This document shows positions 29,360 through 38,037 of a stretch of 64,000 nt of DNA, piece by piece. A program made the position numbers and the translations under genes. The notes under the pieces are model-generated. The model did not search any database and was not told the DNA's origin. It saw nothing but the letters and a program-made list of their open reading frames with translations. Within the stretch, counting starts at the first letter, position 1. Each line of letters opens with the position of its first letter. This stretch comes from Micromonospora chokoriensis (GTDB taxonomy: Bacteria > Actinomycetota > Actinomycetes > Mycobacteriales > Micromonosporaceae). Location of the stretch: NCBI RefSeq assembly GCF_000718555.1, contig NZ_JOAN01000002.1, forward strand, positions 310,001-374,000, in the 5' to 3' direction.

Positions 29360-30337
29360 ATGACGCGGACGTTCGTGCAGGCGGAGCAGTTGCACGACCT
29401 GGTGGCGGAGCAGTTCGGCTCCCACAGCCGGCTTACCGGCCTTGAGCGGCTGACCGGCGGCAGCAAGAAGGGCGTCTACCGGCTTGGTCTCGACGATCAG
29501 AAGACCGTGATTCTGTATGTGTGGGCAGCGGGCGAGAATTACTGGCCGCCGTCGCCGACGGTCCCGGATGACCCGTTCACCGACGCGTCGGGCGCCGAAC
29601 TGTTCGCGGCCAACCACGCGGCACTCGTCGCCGCTGGGGTGCGCGTACCGCGTCTGATCATGCTCGACCGCGACGGCCGCTACCTCGACGCCGACATGGC
29701 GCTGCTCGAAGACGCCGGCGCGCTACGGCTGGAGACCCTCATCGAACGCGATCCCGCTGCGGCCGCCGCGCCGCTATCGGCGCTCGGTGACGCCCTGCGC
29801 CGCATGCACACCACCTTCGGCCCACGCTATGGCAAGCTCGCGGCCATAGCCCACGGCGAGGCGTCCCAGACTCGACGCACCGAGGACATCATCCTGGACC
29901 GGGCGCTCGGCCACCTCGACGCCGCAGCGGCCCGCGACCCCCGGCTGTCTGCTGCGCGGCAGAGGATCGCCGCTCACCTGCACCACCTCCATGTCGGGGT
30001 GGCACCACGGCGGGAGTACGCACTGGTGCACGGTGAACTCGGACCAGATCACGTACTCGTCACACCGTCCGGCGAACCGGTGATGATCGACATCGAAGGG
30101 CTGACCTACTTCGACGTCGAATGGGAGCACGCCTGGCTGCAGATGCGCTTCGGTGAGGCGTATCCGGCGCTGCATCCGGTCGATCTCGACCTGGACAGGT
30201 TGGCGCTCTACCGGTACGCGCAGGTGCTGTCGCTGATCGAGGGTCCGCTGCGCATCGCGGACACCGACTTCCCAGATCGACGATGGATGCGCGACCTGGC
30301 CGAGTGGAACATTTCCAAGGCACTCGCCGCAATCTGA
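29360..30337 (+). CDS. aminoglycoside-phosphotransferase-fold kinase (APH family)
   Basis: The 325-residue protein has a kinase-like lobe with LTGGSKKGVYRL (nucleotide-binding loop). The catalytic loop HGELGPDHVLV replaces the usual HGDxxxxN, with Glu and Asp/His variants. VMIDIEGLTYFDVEWE is the metal-binding segment. APH-fold proteins phosphorylate small molecules or sugars; resistance function cannot be assumed, and the altered loop argues for a different substrate or weak activity. The ATG at 29360 follows GAGGAGAGG. It is isolated, with a decayed GntR gene downstream on the other strand. Confidence 0.7.
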   Translation: MTRTFVQAEQLHDLVAEQFGSHSRLTGLERLTGGSKKGVYRLGLDDQKTVILYVWAAGENYWPPSPTVPDDPFTDASGAELFAANHAALVAAGVRVPRLIMLDRDGRYLDADMALLEDAGALRLETLIERDPAAAAAPLSALGDALRRMHTTFGPRYGKLAAIAHGEASQTRRTEDIILDRALGHLDAAAARDPRLSAARQRIAAHLHHLHVGVAPRREYALVHGELGPDHVLVTPSGEPVMIDIEGLTYFDVEWEHAWLQMRFGEAYPALHPVDLDLDRLALYRYAQVLSLIEGPLRIADTDFPDRRWMRDLAEWNISKALAAI

Positions 30338-30375
30338 TGCCTCCGCAGCAACTCGGCCAGGGCCCCGAACGGGCC

Positions 30376-30578
30376 TTGACCGGGCACTCGAACTTCAACG
30401 CGCGGTAGGCCTTGGACACCGCGTGCGGGTTGATCGCGACCCGGGCCACCGCCTCCTTGACGGTGGGCAGCTTGTCGCCTTCGGTGAGGACTCCGAGCCG
30501 GGGCGCATGCCGTACCTGTCGGATGAGCTGCAGGTACGGCGCAACCCCGGACCGCGAGTCCAGGAGAAAACTGATCCG
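30376..30578 (-). pseudogene. truncated GntR-family regulator remnant
   Basis: The minus strand reads RISFLLDSRSGVAPYLQLIRQ…TEGDKLPTVKEAVARVAINPHAVSKAYRAL and on to KFECPV. This is the winged-helix half of a GntR (YtrA-like) regulator. A TAG sits in frame just before the start of this stretch (30579-30581), and the sequence after ECPV loses similarity. No effector domain or start codon remains. It occupies most of the 30338-30610 gap. Confidence 0.7.
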
Positions 30579-30610
30579 CTACGCGGCGGTGACGTCCTCG
30601 TGTGTCGCGG

Positions 30611-31150
30611 TCAATCGGTCGGCTCCTCGTCATCGTCGCCGGGCGTGGTCAGACCCCGCTCGTCGAGGAAGCCCCACCACTCGTCGTCGAAGCCGACCTC
30701 GCCGTACCCGGCGCCGAAGACGTAGTAGGCGAGGAACGAGTCGAGGTCCGGCGCGACATCGAGGAACAGCTCACGGGTGAACCACTCATCGGTGGTCTCC
30801 GCCGGGAAGTACCAGATCACGCCGGTGTCGCGGCGGATCAGCAGCGGCTCGTCGTTGAGCGTGCCGAAGACCAGCCACTCGGCGGGTTCGTCGGCGACGC
30901 CGGTGAACGCGGGCATCTGCTCGATGTAGTACTGGATGTCGCCGATGTCCGCGACCGCGGGCAGGTCGAACGCGCCAGCCAGGATGCCGTCGGCGGTCTT
31001 CAGCAGCTGCCGGACCGGTTGCGGCAGGCCGGAGAGAATCTTGTCGGCCCGAGCGCCCTCGTTGATCTGGGCCCAGGCCAGCGTCGCCGGCCGGTCAGCC
31101 TCCAAGCCGTTGCGCAGCTCCGCAATGAGCTCCCGCAACTCGGGATTCAA
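30611..31150 (-). CDS. SMI1/KNR4 (SUKH-like) family protein
   Basis: The 179-residue acidic protein has LSGLPQPVRQLLKTADGILAG near residue 40-60 and EWLVFGTLNDEPLLIRRDTGVIWYFPA. It continues DLDSFLAYYVFGAG and ends in a very acidic tail (GDDDEEPTD). The order fits SUKH/SMI1 proteins, many of which are immunity proteins for contact-dependent or polymorphic toxins. No toxin gene is nearby, so an orphan immunity-type or regulatory role is a guess. TTG at 31150 is the only start that covers the first helix. Confidence 0.55.
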   Translation of the reverse strand: MNPELRELIAELRNGLEADRPATLAWAQINEGARADKILSGLPQPVRQLLKTADGILAGAFDLPAVADIGDIQYYIEQMPAFTGVADEPAEWLVFGTLNDEPLLIRRDTGVIWYFPAETTDEWFTRELFLDVAPDLDSFLAYYVFGAGYGEVGFDDEWWGFLDERGLTTPGDDDEEPTD

Positions 31151-31270
31151 CCGACTACCCCTATTCGGATCGGCCCGGTTCGTTCTACTGGGCGGGAGCC
31201 TCAGACTACTAACGCCGTCGAGAATCGGTCCTCACCCCAGGCGGCCGGACCGTACCGCAGAACGCGAACG

Positions 31271-31305
31271 GGCCCGGCGCGGAGAGTGGTCCTCCGCGCC
31301 GGGCC
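31271..31305 (-). terminator. hairpin terminator after the GH6 gene
   Basis: GGCCCGGCGCGGAG (31271-31284) and CTCCGCGCCGGGCC (31292-31305) form a perfect 14-bp stem with a 7-base loop, 17 bases beyond the cellulase stop. Confidence 0.8.
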
Positions 31306-31321
31306 GCGCAATCGGTCGAGG

Positions 31322-32710
31322 TCAGCTGGTCACGCAGGTGGCCGTCACGCCCGGGCCGGTGCCGGTGCCCTGGAAGCCGAAGTTGGTCGACTGCCGGCCG
31401 AGAACGCGTCCGTTGTAGCTCATGTTGGCGAACCGGACGGTTCCGCTGCTGCCGCTGGCCTGGGCGTTCCAGGTGCCGGTGACCGCGGTGCCGCCGGGCA
31501 GCACGATTGTCACGGTCCAGCCGTTGATATCCGACTTGCCGGCGGTGACCGTCACGCTCGCGGTGAATCCACCGGCCCACTGGTTGACCGCGACATCCGC
31601 GTAGCAGCCGTCACCGGCCGGCGGCGTGGTGTTGGGCGGCGTGGTCGGCGGGGTCGTGGTCGGCGGCGGGGTCGTCGGTGGAGTCGTGGTCGGCGGCGGA
31701 GTCGTCGGCGGCGCGGTGGTGGGCGGATTCGGCGCGCCGTTGGCCAGGCTGTACGCCAGTTCGGGCTGGAACGAACCGGCCGTGTAGCGGCAGCCGTCCG
31801 CCTCCCCCGGCGGCTTCACCCACAGGTACGCGTCGATATTGCTGTCGCCGGTGTTGGTCGTCGGGTACTGCCCGATGCGTCGGTCGGTGTTGTCGTCGCC
31901 GCACCAGTCCCCGCTGGCGCCCCCGTTACGGCTGGTGTCGATGACCTGGCGCTTACCCGAGAGGCCCATGCCGTTGAGGGCGGAGATGACGGCCCGGCCG
32001 AAGTTGGCCTCGTTCGAGGTGGAGTTGTAGTTCGACACGTTGGTGAAGAAGCCGTCGGCGTACTGCACGCCGGCCGCCCGGAGCCGGTTTGCCGTCTCAC
32101 CCGAGCTGTTCCAGGTGGAGTGGCCGCCGTCGAGGTACACCTTGGCGTTGGGGTTGGCGGACTTGATGGTCCGGGTGGCCGTCGAGATCGCCTGGTTGCG
32201 CGCATTGATCTCAGCGGTGCTCAGGCACGTGAGCAGGGCAAGCGAGTCGGTTTCCAGGATGATGATGACGGTCTGGTTGCCCAGCCCACTGGCGAAGTTG
32301 GACACCCAGGTCTGGTACTGGTTGAGGTCCGGCGCCCCACCCGCACTGGCCCCGCCGCAGTCCCGGTTGGTGATCTCGTACACCGCCAGGACCGGGATCT
32401 GCTGCGCCGCGTTGGCGGCGCCGATGAACCCGGAGACCTCGGACTGCACGGTCGACGGGTTGAAGTTGGCGAACCAGCGGGCCTGCGGCTGACTCGCGAT
32501 CTTGTCGCGGATGACCGCGGTGCGCGAGTCACCGGGGTTGGCGGCGACCCAGCGAACGACGGCCGAACTCGGGTCGCGGTAGAGCGATCCGGACAGCGTG
32601 CCGGCGGAGGCGCTGCTGACGGCGAGGCAGACGCCGACGGCGACGGCGGTGGCGACGGCAGCCACGCTGGTGGCCACCGATCTGCGGCGGAGCGACGAGA
32701 GGATAGCCAC
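31322..32710 (-). CDS. secreted GH6 cellulase (endoglucanase-type) with CBM2
   Basis: The 462-residue preprotein has a signal peptide (…VAAVATAVAVGVCLAVSSASA). The GH6 domain (about 40-325) has YEITNRDCGGAS and ILETDSLAL, carrying the catalytic Asp residues, plus VYLDGGHSTW and DAYLWVKPPGEADG. A Pro/Thr linker of repeated PPTTTPP leads to a C-terminal CBM2 (about 360-462; Cys at both ends, VNQWAGGFTASVTV, NGWTV). It cleaves beta-1,4-glucan in cellulose by inversion. GTG 32710 is preferred because AGGAGG (32720-32725 on the minus strand) lies nine bases upstream, inside the longer frame that begins at 32731. A CelR/CebR-type box lies at 32751. Confidence 0.9.
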   Translation of the reverse strand: MAILSSLRRRSVATSVAAVATAVAVGVCLAVSSASAGTLSGSLYRDPSSAVVRWVAANPGDSRTAVIRDKIASQPQARWFANFNPSTVQSEVSGFIGAANAAQQIPVLAVYEITNRDCGGASAGGAPDLNQYQTWVSNFASGLGNQTVIIILETDSLALLTCLSTAEINARNQAISTATRTIKSANPNAKVYLDGGHSTWNSSGETANRLRAAGVQYADGFFTNVSNYNSTSNEANFGRAVISALNGMGLSGKRQVIDTSRNGGASGDWCGDDNTDRRIGQYPTTNTGDSNIDAYLWVKPPGEADGCRYTAGSFQPELAYSLANGAPNPPTTAPPTTPPPTTTPPTTPPPTTTPPTTPPNTTPPAGDGCYADVAVNQWAGGFTASVTVTAGKSDINGWTVTIVLPGGTAVTGTWNAQASGSSGTVRFANMSYNGRVLGRQSTNFGFQGTGTGPGVTATCVTS

Positions 32711-32750
32711 GACGTGTTGCCTCCTAATCACATTGACGTTTCCAAGTTTA

Positions 32751-32764
32751 TGGGAGCGTTCCCA
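32751..32764. promoter_or_regulatory. CelR/CebR-type cellulose-utilisation operator
   Basis: TGGGAGCGTTCCCA differs by one base from the 14-bp palindrome TGGGAGCGCTCCCA known upstream of cellulase genes in Thermobifida and streptomycetes, where LacI-family CelR/CebR repressors bind and cellobiose releases them. It lies 41 bases upstream of the GH6 start. The regulator gene is not in this window. Confidence 0.85.
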
Positions 32765-32925
32765 TGGACGGTAGCGGAGGCGCGCGTCGCTGCCAAGACG
32801 TAGAGGCTCGTCGATGAGGGGGCGACGAGCGTTTGTGTGCCGAGACTCGCGGGACTACCGGCCCGGAACTTCCGCTCTGCTGCGCCCGACCAAGTAACCA
32901 GCAGCAACCATCGGAGGAAGCACAT

Positions 32926-33528
32926 ATGCGCACCACCAGTCTCCTCGGGCCGCACCGCCGCTCGGCGGCGCGCTTCGCCACCGTCGCCGCGCTCCTGGCG
33001 GTCGGTGCCGCCGGATGCGCTTCGGCAGAGCCATCGTCGAACGCCGCGCCGAGCTCGTCGGCCTCGGCCAGCACCGCCACCGGCGTGGTCGGCATTCGTG
33101 ACCCGTGGGTGAAGGCGGCCGACAAGGGTATGACGGCGGCCTTCGGGACCCTGGTCAACGACGGCGACACCGACGTGACGGTGACTGCCGCGGCAACGTC
33201 ACTGTCGTCGATGGAGCTGCACGAGATGGCCATGAAGGACGGCAAGATGGTCATGCAGCAGAAGCAGGGCGGCATCGTGATCAAGGCCAAGAGCACGCAC
33301 GCGTTGGAGCCCGGCGGTGATCACCTCATGCTGATGAACCTCACCAAGCCCGTTCAGGCCGGCGACGAGTTGACCTTCACGCTCACCTTCGCCGACGGCA
33401 AGACCCAGCAGTTCACCGCCGTGGCCAAGCCGTTCGCCGGCGCGCAGGAGAGTTACGCCCCCGGGCACGGCGAGCCCATGACGGGCATGAGCGCTACGCC
33501 GGGGATGAGCATGAGCCCGGCATCGTGA
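32926..33528 (+). CDS. PCu(A)C-type periplasmic/extracytoplasmic copper chaperone lipoprotein
   Basis: The 200-residue precursor has a lipobox (LLAVGAAGCAS), then a Ser/Ala linker and a PCu(A)C domain (about 50-165). Copper ligands are visible as H-x-M (ELHEMAMKDGKMVMQQ) and HLMLMNL. A C-terminal Met/His tail (GHGEPMTGMSATPGMSMSPAS) could bind extra Cu(I). Family role: delivering copper, e.g. to cytochrome oxidase. The ATG at 32926 follows GGAGGAAG. The stop overlaps the GTG of the DyP peroxidase gene, and a PepSY membrane gene follows, a known actinobacterial combination. Confidence 0.85.
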   Translation: MRTTSLLGPHRRSAARFATVAALLAVGAAGCASAEPSSNAAPSSSASASTATGVVGIRDPWVKAADKGMTAAFGTLVNDGDTDVTVTAAATSLSSMELHEMAMKDGKMVMQQKQGGIVIKAKSTHALEPGGDHLMLMNLTKPVQAGDELTFTLTFADGKTQQFTAVAKPFAGAQESYAPGHGEPMTGMSATPGMSMSPAS

Positions 33529-34766
33529 CCGAGACGCCACCTGTCCGGCCGGTGAGCAGGCGTGGCCTGCTCACCGGCGGAGCCTTGGCCGCCGGCGGGG
33601 CCCTGGCCGGTGGGGCCGCGATCGCCGGGACGCGTACCGACAGGCCCGGGCGACCGGACGCGGCCGCTGCCGACACGACGCTGGCGGCGAACGTCGGCGG
33701 CTTGGTCGAGCCGTTCCACGGTGCCCGGCAGGCCGGGATCGCCACCGAACCACAGGCACACGCGTCGTTCGTGGCACTCACCCTGCGGGCCGGCGTCGAC
33801 CGCGCCGCGCTGGGTCGGATGTTACGACTGCTCACCGACGACGCGGCCCGCCTCACCCAGGGCCAACCCGCCCTGGCCGACACCGAGGCCGAACTCGGGC
33901 TGCTGCCCGCGCGGCTGACCCTGACCTTCGGATTCGGCCCCGGCCTCTACCGCGCCGCAGGCATCGACGACCGGCGGCCAGCGTCGGTCACCGACCTACC
34001 CGCGTTCCGCATCGACCGGCTCCAACCCGCCTGGTCCGGCGGCGACCTCCTGCTCCAGATCTGCGCCGACGACGCCATTACCGTGGCCCACGCCCAACGG
34101 GTCCTGATCAAAGACAGCCGACCCTTCGCCACCATCCGCTGGGTCCAGCAGGGCTTCCGGCGCAGCCCCGGCGTCGAACCGAGCGGCCACACCCAACGCA
34201 ACCTCTTCGGCCAACTCGACGGCACCGCCAACCCCCGCCCCGGCACACCGCTCGACACCGCCGTCTGGGTGCCGGACGGGCCAGCCTGGCTACGCGACAG
34301 CACCACCCTGGTGCTGCGACGGATCAGCATGAACCTGGAGACCTGGGACCTGCTCGGCCGCGCCGACCGCGAAGTCGCCGTCGGCCGCCGCCTCGACACC
34401 GGCGCCCCCCTCACCGGCACCGCCGAACACGACGAACCCGACTTCGCCGCCACCGACGACGACGGCCTCACCGTCATCCCCGACTTCTCCCACCTGACCC
34501 GGGCACACGTCACCGACGACCGGCTGAAGATCCTGCGCCGGCCCTACAACTACGACGGTGTACCGACCGCCGAGGGCCACGCCGACAGCGGCCTCATCTT
34601 CACCTCCTACCAGGCAGACATCGCTCGACAGTTCCTGCCCATCCAACGCCGCCTTGCTGAGCGGGACCTGCTCAACGAATGGACCACCCCGATCGGGTCC
34701 GCCGTCTTCGCCATCCCACCCGGATGTCCACCAGACGGCTGGATCGGCGAGCAGCTGCTCGGATGA
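33525..34766 (+). CDS. Tat-exported Dyp-type heme peroxidase (EfeB-like)
   Basis: The 413-residue protein has a twin-arginine signal (SRRGLLTGGALAAGGALAGG). The two-domain DyP fold carries the signature FGQLDGTANP (GxxDG motif with the catalytic Asp) and a proximal His in DFSHLTRAHV. The C-terminal segment is GLIFTSYQADIARQFLPIQRRL. DyP peroxidases oxidise dyes, lignin-like phenols or, in the EfeB type, help iron/heme handling. GTG 33525 overlaps the PCu(A)C gene stop, so the copper chaperone and the peroxidase are made together. Confidence 0.9.
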   Translation: MTETPPVRPVSRRGLLTGGALAAGGALAGGAAIAGTRTDRPGRPDAAAADTTLAANVGGLVEPFHGARQAGIATEPQAHASFVALTLRAGVDRAALGRMLRLLTDDAARLTQGQPALADTEAELGLLPARLTLTFGFGPGLYRAAGIDDRRPASVTDLPAFRIDRLQPAWSGGDLLLQICADDAITVAHAQRVLIKDSRPFATIRWVQQGFRRSPGVEPSGHTQRNLFGQLDGTANPRPGTPLDTAVWVPDGPAWLRDSTTLVLRRISMNLETWDLLGRADREVAVGRRLDTGAPLTGTAEHDEPDFAATDDDGLTVIPDFSHLTRAHVTDDRLKILRRPYNYDGVPTAEGHADSGLIFTSYQADIARQFLPIQRRLAERDLLNEWTTPIGSAVFAIPPGCPPDGWIGEQLLG

Positions 34767-34889
34767 GGCGCTGGCGGCGGGCGTAGGCCACCGTGACGAC
34801 ACCAACAGACGTGGCAGCCGCTCGCACCGAGAGCGACCCGCGCCGCACGGCCGGGACCGACCAACCCCGACTCTTCCGATCGGATCACC

Positions 34890-36365
34890 ATGTCTCTCAC
34901 CGAGTTGTCCGGCACGCCGACGCCGGAACCCTCCACCACCGCCGAGAAACCGGCCCGGCCCACCCGGCGCACGTCACCGTTCGGCGCGCTGCTGCTGCGG
35001 CTGCACTTCTACGCCGGCATCCTCGTCGCCCCGTTCCTGGTGGTCGCCGCGTTGACCGGCCTGGCCTACACCACGACCCCACAACTCGACACGATCCTCT
35101 ACGGCGACCAGCTGACCGTCGCCCAGGTCGGTGACCGTCCGCTCCCGCTGGCCGAGCAGATCGGGGCCGCGCGCAACGCACACCCCGACGGCAGCATCAC
35201 CACCGTGCAACCCGGCGAGGGCGACCAGAGCACCAAGGTGGTGTTCTCCCTGCCGGAGCTTGGCGAGAAGCAGCACACCGTCTACATCAACCCGTACACC
35301 GCCGAGTCCCAGGGGCAGCTCACCACCTGGTTCGGCTCCACTCCGGCCGCGACGTGGCTGGATGACCTGCACCGCCACCTGCACCTGGGCACGGTGGGCG
35401 AGCACTACTCCGAACTGGCCGCGAGCTGGCTGTGGGTGATGGCGCTCGGCGGGGTCATCCTCTGGTGGCGCCGCCGCAGCGCCGCCCGAGCCACCGCCCG
35501 ACACCTGCTCGTGCCGGACCTGTCCACGGGCAAGGGCGTCCGTCGTACCCGGGGATGGCACGCGACCACCGGCATCTGGCTCACCGTCGGTCTGCTGTTC
35601 CTCTCGGTCACCGGCCTGACCTGGTCCCGCTACGCCGGCGCGAACTTCGCCGCCGGTCTCGACGCGCTCGACGCCCGTACCCCGCAGATCTCCACGAGCC
35701 TCGCCGCCGGCCCCACCGCCCCTGCCGAGACCGGCGGCGGCCACGAGCACGGTGCCGCCGGGGCGGGCGGGGTCGTCGAGTCGGCCGCCTTCGATTGGGT
35801 CCTCGCAGTCGCTCGCGGCGCGGGCCTCGCCGGGCCGGTCGAGATCAGCCCCGCGCCGAAGCCGGGCTCCGCCTGGACCGTCACGCAGACCGACAACACC
35901 TGGCCGGTCAGGAAGGACCGCATCGCCGTCGACCCGGCCTCCGACACGATCACCGCCCGCAGCGACTTCGCCGACTGGCCCCTGCTGGCCAAACTGAGCG
36001 GCCTCGGCATCCAGGCCCACATGGGTCTGCTCTTCGGCCTGGTCAACCAGATCCTGCTCGCCGCGCTCGCCCTCGGGCTGCTCTGCGTCATCTTCTGGGG
36101 CTACCGCATGTGGTGGCAACGCCGACCCACCCGCGTCGACCGACGGGCCCTCGCCGGCGCCCCGCCAGCTCGTGGCGGCGTACGCGGCCTGCCGCTGTGG
36201 GCGCTGCTGATCGGCGTACCGGTGACCGCAGCGCTCGGCTGGGCGCTGCCCCTGTTCGGGCTCACCCTGCTCGCCTTCCTCGTCATCGACGTGATCGCCG
36301 GCGCGGTGTCTCGACACCGACGACCTGCCGCGGCTCCCACCTCCCCGGCACCCGCCGGCAGCTGA
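34890..36365 (+). CDS. PepSY-domain membrane protein (PepSY_TM family)
   Basis: The 491-residue protein has four main membrane spans (LHFYAGILVAPFLVVAALTGLAY; SWLWVMALGGVILWW; GIWLTVGLLFLSVTGLTW; GLVNQILLAALALGLLCVIFWGY) and one or two more near the C-terminus. Two extracytoplasmic PepSY-like segments lie between them (about 60-165 and 255-355). HLHLG and QAHMG carry conserved His residues. Such proteins are often linked to iron/copper reduction or uptake. It follows the PCu(A)C-DyP pair after 123 bases and ends at a strong terminator. Confidence 0.8.
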   Translation: MSLTELSGTPTPEPSTTAEKPARPTRRTSPFGALLLRLHFYAGILVAPFLVVAALTGLAYTTTPQLDTILYGDQLTVAQVGDRPLPLAEQIGAARNAHPDGSITTVQPGEGDQSTKVVFSLPELGEKQHTVYINPYTAESQGQLTTWFGSTPAATWLDDLHRHLHLGTVGEHYSELAASWLWVMALGGVILWWRRRSAARATARHLLVPDLSTGKGVRRTRGWHATTGIWLTVGLLFLSVTGLTWSRYAGANFAAGLDALDARTPQISTSLAAGPTAPAETGGGHEHGAAGAGGVVESAAFDWVLAVARGAGLAGPVEISPAPKPGSAWTVTQTDNTWPVRKDRIAVDPASDTITARSDFADWPLLAKLSGLGIQAHMGLLFGLVNQILLAALALGLLCVIFWGYRMWWQRRPTRVDRRALAGAPPARGGVRGLPLWALLIGVPVTAALGWALPLFGLTLLAFLVIDVIAGAVSRHRRPAAAPTSPAPAGS

Positions 36366-36374
36366 CACCACCGG

Positions 36375-36413
36375 GGCGTCCGGTCACCCGCCAGGGAAGG
36401 GCGGCCGGACGCC
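36375..36413 (+). terminator. two-part hairpin terminator after the PepSY gene
   Basis: The outer stem GGCGTCCGG (36375-36383) pairs with CCGGACGCC (36405-36413). The inner stem CCGCC (36388-36392) pairs with GGCGG (36400-36404). Together they make a stable hairpin ten bases after the stop. Confidence 0.75.
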
Positions 36414-36455
36414 AGCAACCGCTGAGCCCAACGGCGGATCTGACATGATCACACT

Positions 36456-36611
36456 GTGTCCGTTCCCGAGCCGGCCGAAGGCAGGTCACCGCCAGAACCG
36501 CCTACACCGGCGGCGCGCAGCGACCTGACCACGCTTCTCGTACTGCTGCTCACCTCGGCCGTGCTGTTGGCGCTATGTTTCGGCTGCGCCACCGCCTGGC
36601 TATACAACTAA
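36456..36611 (+). CDS. short single-span membrane peptide (51 aa)
   Basis: GTG 36456 to TAA 36609-36611 encodes a Pro/Glu-rich N-terminus (VPEPAEGRSPPEPPTPAARS). A hydrophobic helix follows (LTTLLVLLLTSAVLLALCFG), ending CATAWLYN. The composition is that of a real small membrane protein, but there is no ribosome site and no homologue I recognise. It lies between the PepSY terminator and the convergent beta-propeller gene. Confidence 0.4.
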   Translation: MSVPEPAEGRSPPEPPTPAARSDLTTLLVLLLTSAVLLALCFGCATAWLYN

Positions 36612-36660
36612 TCTCGGCCCGGCTCAACGGCCAACTGACAGTGAAGTGTTGGGAAATCAA

Positions 36661-38037
36661 CTACTCCACTTCCGGTCGCCGCAGACGCGTGGACGGACGG
36701 ATCCGACTCCGCAGCAGGAACGCGACGCCGAGGACAGCGACGCCGAGGACGACGTTCACGAGCATCGGCCAGGGGCCGCGCTGCGGACGACCGGCGCTGC
36801 GCACGGTCAGATCGGGCAGCAGACCGGTGGCGAGGTGCAGGTCGAAGATCTCGCAGTTCTGCATGCCCAACTCGCAGGTACTACCGGTGTCGAAGCGGGA
36901 CAGGGTACGGCGGGTGCCGCCGCCGAGTTGCACCTCGACCACTGACGCGTGACCGGCGGCGTTGATGCTCGCGGCGACCACCGTGTCCGCGGAGCGCCAG
37001 CCGAGCAGTTGCACGACATCCTCAACCGGCGTCGGTGCTGTGCTGGCAGTCGTGACGGGCAGGAAGGCGACATCGCCGGCCTTCCACAGGAAGGTCCCGT
37101 GCCGGCCGGCGTCGCCGCCGGAGGTGCCGTTGAACGGCCCGTCGGCGACCCATGGCACGGTGGCGAGGAGCCTGCCGTCCGGTGACCAGGCGACATTGGC
37201 GGCCAATTCGCGTCCGGCGGGAATCTGGACGCTGCCGCTCTCGCGGCCGTCGAGGTCGATGAGGTGGGCCTTCTGGTCGACCTGCACGGCGAGACGGCGG
37301 CTGTCTGGCGCGAACGCCGCCATCCAGGCCGGTGTGATCGCCGGCACCTCGGTGCTGCGTCCGGTCGAAAGGTCGAGGAGCCGCAGCGTGCCGGTGCGGG
37401 CCACCTCGGCCTCGACGACGTTGACGGTGCCGAACTCGCCGGAGTTGGTGAGCGGGGCGGCACTGTAGGCGACGTGGCGGCCATCGGGGGACCAGGCCAG
37501 CAGGCGTACGCCGACCGGGTCACCGAGCGGGATCGATCGACGCTCGCCGGTGCCCAGGTCGACGAGGATCAGGTCCCGGGTCGCGCCGCGATCGTCGGCG
37601 AGCAGCACGTGGGTGCCGTCCGGGGCGAGCAGCGCCGACGGGCGGTCCCGCTCCTGCATGGCGTCGACGCGCCGGTACGTGTCCCGATCGGCTCCGACGA
37701 CAAGTGACTGGAACATGTTGAACGTTTCGCCGTTGCCGTAGCCGTACAGGGCGATCGCACGGCCGGGCGGAGCCTTCGTGACTGTGCTGGTCAGCATCGA
37801 GTACCCGGCGACGCTATCCGGCAGGCTCGGCTTCGTCGACGGGCCTGCCGCCTGGAAGGGAAACGGGACACCGGGCACGATCACGGCGGCCAGGACGAGC
37901 ACGACGACCGCCCATCCCGTGGCGGCGCCGATCCGCTGACGCCGAACCGAGCGGCGGCCCTGCACGAGCACGGTGTCCAGGTAGCCGGGCGGCAACGGCG
38001 GCGGATCGTCCGGCAGGGTGCTGAACAGTTCTCTCAT
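36661..38037 (-). CDS. membrane-anchored TolB/WD40-like beta-propeller protein (sigma-factor partner)
   Basis: The 458-residue protein has a short cytoplasmic N-terminus, a membrane helix (about 39-60) and a WD40/TolB-type propeller (about 90-400) with repeats such as LLAWSPDGRHVAYS, FAPDSRRLAVQV and VAWSPDGRLLAT. A second helix (VNVVLGVAVLGVAFLL) lies near the C-terminus. The ATG overlaps the stop of the SigE-family sigma gene. In actinomycetes such partners of SigE-family sigma factors are thought to modulate or sense for the sigma factor; direct anti-sigma function is not shown by any motif here. Confidence 0.7.
   Translation of the reverse strand: MRELFSTLPDDPPPLPPGYLDTVLVQGRRSVRRQRIGAATGWAVVVLVLAAVIVPGVPFPFQAAGPSTKPSLPDSVAGYSMLTSTVTKAPPGRAIALYGYGNGETFNMFQSLVVGADRDTYRRVDAMQERDRPSALLAPDGTHVLLADDRGATRDLILVDLGTGERRSIPLGDPVGVRLLAWSPDGRHVAYSAAPLTNSGEFGTVNVVEAEVARTGTLRLLDLSTGRSTEVPAITPAWMAAFAPDSRRLAVQVDQKAHLIDLDGRESGSVQIPAGRELAANVAWSPDGRLLATVPWVADGPFNGTSGGDAGRHGTFLWKAGDVAFLPVTTASTAPTPVEDVVQLLGWRSADTVVAASINAAGHASVVEVQLGGGTRRTLSRFDTGSTCELGMQNCEIFDLHLATGLLPDLTVRSAGRPQRGPWPMLVNVVLGVAVLGVAFLLRSRIRPSTRLRRPEVE

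Noticed and set aside
29360..30337. APH-fold protein as an aminoglycoside resistance gene
   Set aside because: The catalytic loop is HGELGPDH rather than HGDxxxxN and there is no aminoglycoside pathway nearby; only the fold is supported.
31630..31720. Short direct repeats resembling an array
   Set aside because: They encode the Pro/Thr linker of the GH6 cellulase; unit size and in-frame coding rule out a CRISPR array.
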